Positions 20,456 to 25,861 of a stretch of DNA of 25,861 nucleotides are shown piece after piece (position 1 is the first letter of the stretch; each line of letters opens with the position of its first letter). The stretch is from positions 1 to 25,861 of the IMG/VR virus record IMGVR_UViG_3300013131_000222. The stretch is one strand, 5' to 3'. The stretch comes from a virus. The notes below the pieces were generated by a model. That model was given only the letters and a program-made list of their open reading frames with translations, did not search any database and had not been told where the DNA came from. Both the position numbers and the translations under genes were made by a program.

Positions 20456-21289
20456 TCAGGAGAGCGGCATCTGCTCGTCTGCGGGGCGGGATGTCCGACC
20501 GCTGCGGCGATCAGCCTCGGCGCGGAAGGCGGCCATGGCGCCGGGGTGGAAGTCGGGACGCGAGAGCACCCAGCGCAGGAGCCCGGCGTCGATGTCCGTC
20601 AGGCGAGCGCCGCGCGACTTCCCGAAGCCCAGGCGCAGCACGGCCTCGCCGTCGCCCAGTATATCCCGGTAGAGCTTGCGCCCGAAGTCCCGCTCCTCGC
20701 GGACGAGCACCTCGCGCCACTGGGCCTGGACCTGGAAGGCATGGTCCAGCCCCGTAGGCATCAGCCCCTCGCGGACGAAGGCCACGAGCAACTCGGCGGT
20801 GGCGCGGGCGTCGTCGTCGGCGGCGTGGGCGTTGTCGAGGGTGATGCCGTGGCGCCCGCAGACGTCCGACAGCTTCGACGGCAGGTGGTTGTGCCGCCGG
20901 CGCAGGAAGATGAACGGGTCGAGCACGCGGGCGCCGTCCAGCCGGAACGAGAGCCCCTCGTTCTCGAAGGCCGCGTTCACCATCGGCACGTCGAAGTGGA
21001 CGGCGTTGTAGCCGGCGAGCACGACGTCGTCTGCCCCGAGGCGCTCGGCGATGCGCTGGGCGACGTCCCCGAAGAACGGGTCGCCGGCGACGTCCTGATC
21101 GCGGATGCCGTGGACGCTCGATGCCTCGGGCGGGATGGGCATGCCGGGGTTCAGCCGCAGGGTGAAGCTCCGGCCGACCTGGCCGCGGATGAGCTCGACC
21201 GCGGCGATCTCCACGACGGCGTCGCGGGCCGGGTCAATACCGGTGGTCTCGGTGTCGAAGACGAGGATGTTGGCGTCGAGGATGTTCAC
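20456..21289 (-). CDS. DnaQ-type 3'-5' exonuclease with DUF3820-like tail
   Basis: A 277-residue DEDDh exonuclease. FDTETTG (11-17) gives D12 and E14, GYNAVHFD (93-100) gives D100, and HAADDDARAT (155-164) gives H155 and D160. All five catalytic positions are present. The start is a GTG (21287-21289) overlapping the previous stop, with GGAGG seven bases upstream. Past residue 180, RLGFGKSRGARLTDIDAGLLRWVL (219-242) and a basic helix resemble DUF3820 domains ('FGK-x-x-G-x-x-(L/I)-x-(D/E)-(L/I)-x-x-x-(Y/L)-L-x-W'). This combination is known from phages. It may act in replication, repair or host DNA turnover. It closes the regulatory island before the 476-base gap. Confidence 0.85.
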   Translation of the reverse strand: MNILDANILVFDTETTGIDPARDAVVEIAAVELIRGQVGRSFTLRLNPGMPIPPEASSVHGIRDQDVAGDPFFGDVAQRIAERLGADDVVLAGYNAVHFDVPMVNAAFENEGLSFRLDGARVLDPFIFLRRRHNHLPSKLSDVCGRHGITLDNAHAADDDARATAELLVAFVREGLMPTGLDHAFQVQAQWREVLVREERDFGRKLYRDILGDGEAVLRLGFGKSRGARLTDIDAGLLRWVLSRPDFHPGAMAAFRAEADRRSGRTSRPADEQMPLS

Positions 21290-21501
21290 GATGTCGCCTC
21301 CAGGAACGCTTCCTTGAACGTGCTGGCCAACTTGACCAGCTTGTTGAGCCGACCGAGGGATTCCTCGGTGATCTCGACCGTGCCGAACCGGGAACGACAC
21401 TTGAGGCACTCCCGACGTCGATGCACCTGACCTTTCCGTGCCCGCGAGTTGATGACCTTCGTGTCCCCCGCGCACGAGGGGCAGACCACGCCGGCGCTCA
21501 C
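21286..21501 (-). CDS. NrdR-like zinc-ribbon protein without ATP-cone
   Basis: A 71-residue protein starting at a GTG (21499-21501) that overlaps the previous stop. VVCPSCAGDTKVINSRARKG then HRRRECLKCRSRFGTVEI (about 5-43) is close to the N-terminal zinc ribbon of the ribonucleotide-reductase repressor NrdR ('CPxC ... SR ... RRRREC-x-x-C-x-x-RF-T-x-E'), with C7, C10, C32 and C35. NrdR normally continues with an ATP-cone of about 100 residues; here only a short helix follows. It may bind NrdR-type DNA sites, or be a general zinc-ribbon module. It sits between the XRE protein and the exonuclease. Confidence 0.7.
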   Translation of the reverse strand: MSAGVVCPSCAGDTKVINSRARKGQVHRRRECLKCRSRFGTVEITEESLGRLNKLVKLASTFKEAFLEATS

Positions 21502-21797
21502 GGCGCGGCCACGTCCGGGCGCACCAGCGGCTCCCATGGGCTGCCCGGATCCAGGGCCGCCACCGGAACGCCGAGCGCCCTGGCGAACCGCTCGATGGCG
21601 TCGTCAGGGCCCCCGCCGGGGCGCCTCCAGGGGCGATTGCCGCCCAGGTACAGGTTGACCTGGGCCTGGGACATGGGGCGCTCCATTCGGGCGCCCAGGT
21701 CGGCCTGCGTGAGGCCGATACGGGCCATGCGCACCTTGACGCGCTTGGCGGTGGTGTCCTCGTCCGGGGGCGGTCTCTGCGTCTCGGATGTGTCCAT
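21498..21797 (-). CDS. XRE-family HTH regulator (99 aa)
   Basis: The start is the ATG at 21795-21797. The frame is open to 21833, but the extra residues fall in the AT-rich control region. Residues about 20-85 (VKVRMARIGLTQADLGARMERPMSQAQVNLYLGGNRPW...AIERFARALGVPVAALD) follow the Cro/C1-type helix-turn-helix pattern: 'L-T-Q-x-x-L-A/G' then 'S-Q-x-x-V-x-x-Y-L'. It heads a three-gene group with a NrdR-like ribbon and the exonuclease. It could regulate that group or the late genes. Three GGCCGG boxes lie directly upstream and may be its operators. Confidence 0.75.
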   Translation of the reverse strand: MDTSETQRPPPDEDTTAKRVKVRMARIGLTQADLGARMERPMSQAQVNLYLGGNRPWRRPGGGPDDAIERFARALGVPVAALDPGSPWEPLVRPDVAAP

Positions 21798-21877
21798 GGC
21801 GCAGATGTTGCGGCCGGCCGGTATAAAAAACAAGCGGCCGGTTATCTTTTACCATCGACTGGCCGGCTGATACCGGG
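21798..21877 (-). promoter_or_regulatory. Control region of the XRE gene with three GGCCGG boxes
   Basis: GGCCGG occurs at 21812-21817/21816-21821 (overlapping pair), 21836-21841 and 21861-21866, 20 to 25 bases apart. The first two are followed by TAT or TTAT, giving CGGCCGG-T(T)AT repeats. The stretch between them is T-rich on the minus strand (TTTTTTATA), the likely promoter core, but I cannot define a -35. The spacing of about two helical turns fits dimers of an XRE protein on one DNA face. Confidence 0.5.
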
Positions 21878-22264
21878 TCAGTTGTTCCCGACCGCGACGA
21901 GGGTGACCGAGACCGCGGCCGTGCTGCTGGGGTTCTCCAGCCACACGCCGGAGTCGGTTTCCAACTCGATGACGGCGAACCCTATCTGACCCTCCGACAC
22001 GGGCTTGAGCGGCATCGGATCGGCGTCGTCCGCGCCCAGGCGCAGGTTCACCGCGCCGTTGAACTCGATGGCCAGGGCTTTGAGCGTGGCGATCTCGCCC
22101 AGGTCGACCTGCACGTTGGCCGACGCGGCGAGCTGCCGGACGAACGTGGCCGACGACTCCAGGGACGAGTCGACGATGGTGCGGTCCCGGTCCGCGACCA
22201 GGAGCTCGAAGGCTGTGTCGTTGGCGACCGAGACGACCGCTCGGCGCTTGTAGCTGATGGCCAC
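21878..22264 (-). CDS. Small beta-rich virion-like protein (128 aa)
   Basis: Starts at a GTG (22262-22264) with AGGAG six bases upstream. The sequence runs AVVSVANDTAFELLVADRDRTIVDSS, then a helix, then VDLGEIATLKALAIEFNGAVNLRLGADD and GQIGFAVIELETDSGVWLENPSSTAAVSVTLVAV. The strand-rich layout with a final N-x-S/T-x-x-x-A-x-V-x-V-T-L strand resembles small phage decoration or tail-surface proteins. It is separated by a terminator-like hairpin from the gene before it and precedes the XRE control region. Function is inferred from composition and position only. Confidence 0.6.
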   Translation of the reverse strand: MAISYKRRAVVSVANDTAFELLVADRDRTIVDSSLESSATFVRQLAASANVQVDLGEIATLKALAIEFNGAVNLRLGADDADPMPLKPVSEGQIGFAVIELETDSGVWLENPSSTAAVSVTLVAVGNN

Positions 22265-22281
22265 GGGCTGCTCCTGGAGGT

Positions 22282-22312
22282 GGAAAGAAACCCTGGGGAG
22301 GGGGCTCCCCAG
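22282..22312 (-). terminator. Rho-independent-type terminator between virion genes
   Basis: A perfect 8-bp stem (CTGGGGAG, 22293-22300, with CTCCCCAG, 22305-22312) has a 4-base loop. On the minus strand it is followed by GGTTTCTTTCC. It lies 100 bases past the stop of the 22412-22876 gene and 18 bases before the next start. The intervening 22313-22411 shows no gene. Confidence 0.7.
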
Positions 22313-22411
22313 CGTTACCGCTCAGCGGCGGGCTGGGCCGCGCGGGCTCCCCCCGCTGGCCGCGCCACGGAGTCTCTCATCCGCACCTGCGCGACCTGGC
22401 CCGTGGATGCG

Positions 22412-22876
22412 TCAGCCGACGAGGACCTTCACGTCGAGGAACAGACCGGAGGGCGCGGTGCCGCCGGCCTCGATGGCGTCCACGTCCACGTCGAGGTAGT
22501 CGCCGGGGGCGACGACGATGCCGAAACCGTCGTAGGCGGCGTGGTCGGACTTCAGCACGGCGGCCAGGCGGTCGTTGTCTCCGCTGGCGTTCTCGTGCTG
22601 GATGGTGGCGTTCAGGATCGAGGACCCGTTGAGGTTCACGTCCACGTCGGTGCTGTCGTCGGCGCCGACGCCGGAGGCGGCCGTGCGGCGGAACGAGCTG
22701 ATGGCCAGGATGCGGCCGGGCTCGGTGAAGTAGACGCGCTTCTTCAGCGTCGCGGCGGCGATGGTCCCGACGGCCTCGAACTCGAGGTGGCGGACGCGGG
22801 AGAGCTTGTGGACGCCGGCGGCCTCGAGATCGGAGGGGCTGGCATTCGGCGGGAGGGGGTTGTTCGCGACGCTCAT
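22412..22876 (-). CDS. Decoration/virion-surface-like protein (154 aa)
   Basis: The ATG at 22874-22876 has AGGAG seven bases upstream. After a short Pro-rich lead come HLEFEAVGTIAAATLKKRVYF, GRILAISSFRRTAASGVG, DVDVNLNGSSILNATIQ and DGFGIVVAPGDYLDVDVDAIEAG. The order is beta strands with a 'GRILAISSF' entry, an Asn/Asp-rich loop and 'V-x-x-G-D-x-L-x-V-D-V'. This is the arrangement of many phage decoration and head-fibre proteins. It directly follows the portal gene. No catalytic residues are visible; the role is an inference. Confidence 0.65.
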   Translation of the reverse strand: MSVANNPLPPNASPSDLEAAGVHKLSRVRHLEFEAVGTIAAATLKKRVYFTEPGRILAISSFRRTAASGVGADDSTDVDVNLNGSSILNATIQHENASGDNDRLAAVLKSDHAAYDGFGIVVAPGDYLDVDVDAIEAGGTAPSGLFLDVKVLVG

Positions 22877-22886
22877 GGAAAGGCTC

Positions 22887-24557
22887 CTACAGGGTGAAGC
22901 TGCTGACCCTTGGGCGCTTTGCCCGAACGGTCAGGGAGGCGGCGAGATCCGCCGGTTGCGAGGTCTGCTGTACCATGCCGCCGGGCGGCGTGCCAACACT
23001 CTGCGGGGGCTGTGCTGCGGGCGGGGGTTGCTCGGTCTGTGCGAACAGGCCGTCGGTGTCCATGTCTGGGGCGGGCGGCTCTCCGCCGCCGTCGCCGGCC
23101 TGCGCCGCGGCCTGGGAGAACTGGAGCCAGATGGGATTGAGGATGCAGGCGCCCGTGCCATCGGGCATAGGAGGCATGTCGTTGCGCGCGCGGAGCTGGT
23201 CGATGGTCATGTAGGCGCCGAGGCGCTTCACGTCGAGGTCGAGATCGGTCGACTCGGAGTTCTGCCGGAGGCCCTGGGCGACCACCTCGAAGTCCGGGTC
23301 GATTTGCCAGATCACGAAGCGGTTGAGTTGGGCGAAGATGAACCGGATGAGCGGCTTGAGCCCGCGCTCGCGGGACTCGGCGATCTTCTCGACCTGGTTG
23401 GCCGAGCCCATGCTGCTCTGCTGCCCGGTGTTGCCGAAGTTGAACCCGATCTCGGCCGGGTCCATGCTGTAGAGCGCGCAGGCCAGCTTCGTCAGCAGGT
23501 CCATCCACGCGCTGTATTCCATCTCGCGGTTGGTCGAGTGGAGGTTGATGAACTCCATGCCTTCGGCCGAGGTCACGGGCAGGCGGTGAGCGTTCTGCGC
23601 GCCGGTCACGAGCATCTGGAGCTCGCGCTTGAAGGCCCGCATGATCTTCTCGTTCACGACCTGGCCCTTCAGGTTCAGGATGCCGGGGATGCCGGCGCCC
23701 TGACTAAAGAATCGGCGGTTGTACTCGAAGGCGTTGAGCCAGGCCGTCACGATGGTGACGAGCATCTCCAGCTCGGAGTAGCCGTAGCCGACGAACTCAA
23801 GGTCGGAGCGCGGGTTGCGCACCGCGAAGCACAGCTCGGCCGGGCGGTACTCGTTCACGACGACCTCGTCGTAGACCTGCACCCATCGCGGCGTCTCGAA
23901 GTCGTCGTCCGGCAGGGCGTGCCCGTCCTGCGTGGTGTTCGCAATGCGGATGGTGTGAGCCGGCGCGGCCACGAAACGGGCCGGACGGAATCCTCCGCCG
24001 ATTCGCGAGAGGCGCGAAGGCACGACCTCGAAGCAGAGCTGGTCGTAGGTGAGGCTGTCGCGCACGACCTTCTTCACGAACGTCGAGAAGCTGTCGCGGA
24101 GTTGCACTTGGCGCATGTCTTCGACGACGCCGCCCTGGAGGATGAACCGCTCCAGCTCCTCGATCATGCGCAGGGCGGCGCGCGAGGGCGCGGCCTTCCG
24201 GTTGCGCATGCGCACCTTGAAGCCGGGGAGGTACGGGTTCTCCTCGGGGTGGCAGAAGTCCTCAGCGTCCTCGCAGCGGCGCTTGATGATCGCCGAGATC
24301 GGGGGGGCGGCGGCCATCCGGCGCAGGGTGTTCCAGTCCAGCGACAGCGGCCGCTGGTGGAACTCCTGGTTGCCCGAGTACCAGGAGTAGGGGTCGAAGA
24401 GCAGGCTGTCTGGGGCGCGGGCGGCCGGGCCGAAGACGCGGTTGTCGCCGTCGGGCGAGGCGTCCGCGGCGGGCTCCAGGGAGTCCTTGCCGGCCTTGCT
24501 CAGGTCCCCCAGGAACCCGGCGACCCCCTCGGCGAGTGCGGACTGCCAGTTGCCCAT
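22887..24557 (-). CDS. Portal protein
   Basis: A 556-residue portal. Diagnostic features are PISAIIKRRCEDAEDF (86-101), the wing segment VRDSLTYDQLCFEVVPSR, VYDEVVVNEYRPAELCFAVRN, then YGYSELEMLVTIVTAWLNAFEYNRRFFSQGAGIPGILNLKG. After it come SAEGMEFINLHSTNREMEYSAW, a membrane-free helical crown and a Pro/Gln-rich tail (about 478-545). 'Y-G-x-S-E-L-E' followed by 'N-R-x-F-F-x-x-G' is the usual portal core. It would form the 12-mer at the capsid vertex through which DNA is packaged. The length fits. The start ATG is six bases after AAGGCG, three bases after the upstream stop. The N-terminus has LSKAGKDSLE, loosely like the KS motifs of the capsid module. Confidence 0.88.
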   Translation of the reverse strand: MGNWQSALAEGVAGFLGDLSKAGKDSLEPAADASPDGDNRVFGPAARAPDSLLFDPYSWYSGNQEFHQRPLSLDWNTLRRMAAAPPISAIIKRRCEDAEDFCHPEENPYLPGFKVRMRNRKAAPSRAALRMIEELERFILQGGVVEDMRQVQLRDSFSTFVKKVVRDSLTYDQLCFEVVPSRLSRIGGGFRPARFVAAPAHTIRIANTTQDGHALPDDDFETPRWVQVYDEVVVNEYRPAELCFAVRNPRSDLEFVGYGYSELEMLVTIVTAWLNAFEYNRRFFSQGAGIPGILNLKGQVVNEKIMRAFKRELQMLVTGAQNAHRLPVTSAEGMEFINLHSTNREMEYSAWMDLLTKLACALYSMDPAEIGFNFGNTGQQSSMGSANQVEKIAESRERGLKPLIRFIFAQLNRFVIWQIDPDFEVVAQGLRQNSESTDLDLDVKRLGAYMTIDQLRARNDMPPMPDGTGACILNPIWLQFSQAAAQAGDGGGEPPAPDMDTDGLFAQTEQPPPAAQPPQSVGTPPGGMVQQTSQPADLAASLTVRAKRPRVSSFTL

Positions 24558-24560
24558 CGG

Positions 24561-25861
24561 TTACGCCTTCGAGTGGTGCTTGTGGGCCATCCGGAGCGCG
24601 CCGTCGTGCTTCCCGGATGCGATGTCGCTGGCGAGCGACGGCTTGGCAGCCCCGTTGGTGATCGCGTCGGCCAGGTGTCGCCCGGCACGGCCGTCGAGCA
24701 TCTCGCGCGCAGCGTCGTGCGTCGTCTTGTTGACACTGGCGCTGCGCTTGACCGCCGCGTCGAAGGCCGCGCGGGTGTGCTCCAACTTGTCCCCGCCGTC
24801 GGGCATCGCGTTCGACACCGTCCCGTGGAACCCGAACGATCTGTTTTTGGAGTGAACCCGATCGGACGGCTGGCCGGCAGCGGAGAGCCCTGCGGGGGTC
24901 GCCTTGACGATGTGATGCCCGGCCGGGTCCTTGCTGATGGTGACGTGGCCGGAGGCCGCCAGGGCCTTGTGGCTGATCGACGGCCTCGATGTGGCGACGC
25001 CGCCCTCTTCGTGGGTGTCGACGATCCTCTTCAGCTCAGCCGCGCGCTCTGGGTCCATCTCCGCCCGGCCGTGTCCGCTCGCGGCGTCTGACGCCTTGCT
25101 GGCCGCTGCTGACAGGTCGGACGCATTGTGGGCCCCTCGTCGGTGCGCGTTCAGCGCGTCGGCGTGGGCGCCGGCGGCCGCCCGGTGCGCAAGGTATTCG
25201 GCGCTCCCACGCGCCGCGGACTCCATCGCGTCTGCGTGCTCGTCGAGCTTCCTCTGGTGAAAGTCGGCCGACGTCTTGTCGACGGCGTGCCCCGTCGTGG
25301 GGGCGCCCTTCCACGGGATGGTGTGGGCGGCGTCGGCCCACTTGCCCCCGTGGGGGCCGATGAACGGGCCGCCGGACTTCGCCATCGGCGCCTCCGGCGG
25401 GCACCGGACGCCAACGACGGCCTGCTGCGCGGCTCCGGCGGCGATGTGCCCGTAGAAGGCGCCCATGCTCTTGCGCATGCCGTTCACCGCGCCTCGCTGG
25501 GCGCTGTAGGTGGTCGGCTCGGGGCTGGCCGGGGTGGTGACCTCGGCGGCAGGCTTGGAGCCCGCCACGACGGCGGGGAGGTGGCCCAGGGCGTCGCCGG
25601 TGCCATTGCTCCCGGCGAACGCGAAGCCGCGGGCCGCCACGGGCGACTCCATCGACTTGCGGAAGGCTGCGAAGGTGGGGCGCTGTTGGTCGGGGATGCC
25701 CGCCCACGCTTTGACGAGCCCGGCGACGCGGCCGGCCTGGGCCATGCCGGCGTTGAACTCGCGGGTGGAAGCGGCGTCGTTGGCCGTGGCCTCGTAGAGC
25801 CCGGCGGCCTCGCGGTGCGCGGCGGCGGCGCCCGCGTCCGGCTGTGCCGCGGCGGCGGCGA
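24561..25861 (-). CDS. Unrecognised head-associated protein, N-terminus beyond the window
   Basis: About 432 residues are visible and the frame stays open to the right edge (Ala-rich ...HREAAGLYEATANDAASTREFN), so the start lies outside; the first ATG in view (25743-25745) is probably internal. The middle has APMAKSGGPFIGPHGGKWAD then HTIPWK, a conspicuous GG-x-x-x-G-x-x-GG-x-W-A-D...IPW motif. His/Ala/Asp-rich helices follow, then HVTISKDPAGHHIVKATP and SKNRSFGFHG, and a helical, basic tail (KHHSKA). Three KS motifs (FRKSM, MRKSM, MAKSG) resemble those of the protease and scaffold. It lies directly upstream of the portal. I cannot assign a family. Confidence 0.6.
   Translation of the reverse strand, partial: AAAAAQPDAGAAAAHREAAGLYEATANDAASTREFNAGMAQAGRVAGLVKAWAGIPDQQRPTFAAFRKSMESPVAARGFAFAGSNGTGDALGHLPAVVAGSKPAAEVTTPASPEPTTYSAQRGAVNGMRKSMGAFYGHIAAGAAQQAVVGVRCPPEAPMAKSGGPFIGPHGGKWADAAHTIPWKGAPTTGHAVDKTSADFHQRKLDEHADAMESAARGSAEYLAHRAAAGAHADALNAHRRGAHNASDLSAAASKASDAASGHGRAEMDPERAAELKRIVDTHEEGGVATSRPSISHKALAASGHVTISKDPAGHHIVKATPAGLSAAGQPSDRVHSKNRSFGFHGTVSNAMPDGGDKLEHTRAAFDAAVKRSASVNKTTHDAAREMLDGRAGRHLADAITNGAAKPSLASDIASGKHDGALRMAHKHHSKA

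Noticed and set aside
20198-21430. Plus-strand frame (410 codons) opposite the exonuclease
   Set aside because: It is a shadow; all DEDDh motifs are on the minus strand.
22761-25091. Long plus-strand open frame (776 codons) opposite the portal
   Set aside because: The portal and its neighbour on the minus strand are well supported; the opposite frame is low-complexity Leu/Val/His/Asp with no domain.
1-25861. tRNAs, CRISPR arrays, insertion sequences, integrase or att sites
   Set aside because: I looked for CCA-ended clover-leaf segments, regular direct repeats with spacers, transposase-like motifs and tyrosine recombinase boxes and saw none.

Overview
The window looks like one strand of a tailed-phage (Caudoviricetes) genome or prophage with very high GC and dense packing. 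All 36 genes I accept lie on the minus strand, so transcription runs from position 25861 down to 1. Most neighbours overlap by 1 to 4 bases (ATGA, GTGA or TGATG junctions) or are a few bases apart. The phage assignment rests on a portal, a MuF-type head protein, a prohead protease, a scaffold-like protein, a major capsid protein, connector-like proteins and a tail fibre. Spanin-like and holin-like membrane proteins suggest a Gram-negative host. I saw no integrase, terminase, polymerase, endolysin, tRNA, CRISPR array or insertion sequence. The terminase probably lies beyond the right edge.

In transcription order: (a) 25861-21878 holds an unrecognised head-associated protein cut by the right edge, the portal and two small probable virion proteins, with a terminator-like hairpin between the last two. 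(b) 21797-20456 is a small regulatory/nucleic-acid island: an XRE-type repressor-like protein, a NrdR-like zinc ribbon and a DnaQ-type exonuclease with a DUF3820-like tail. (c) 20455-19980 is a 476-base gap without a credible gene; it has inverted repeats and an alternating purine/pyrimidine tract and probably controls the operon below it. (d) 19979-18665 encodes three membrane/coiled-coil proteins, one with the layout of a unimolecular spanin. (e) 18662-15426 carries a CheY-like receiver, a small unknown, a ParB-methyltransferase fusion, a MuF head protein, a small acidic protein and a Com-like zinc finger, and ends in a clear terminator. (f) 15294-12247 is the capsid module: protease, scaffold, major capsid protein. 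(g) 12152-5071 holds small virion, decoration and fibre proteins, a holin-like protein and the 715-residue fibre, then another terminator. (h) 4966-1 carries head-tail connector and completion-like genes, a DruA/DUF4338-like protein embedded among them, and a DNA methyltransferase cut by the left edge.

The most interesting observations are these. First, a K-(S/A)-(L/M/F) motif recurs in the protease, scaffold and capsid protein, with a longer segment ending in PLMPESL shared by the protease tail and the capsid N-terminus; it may mark maturation cleavage sites. Second, a compact DruA-like protein sits inside the connector cluster. Third, a phage-encoded receiver domain has Arg in the position of the usual switch Lys. 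Fourth, there is a candidate u-spanin. Fifth, three spaced GGCCGG boxes precede the XRE gene. Family assignments come from reading motifs by eye; no database search was run.
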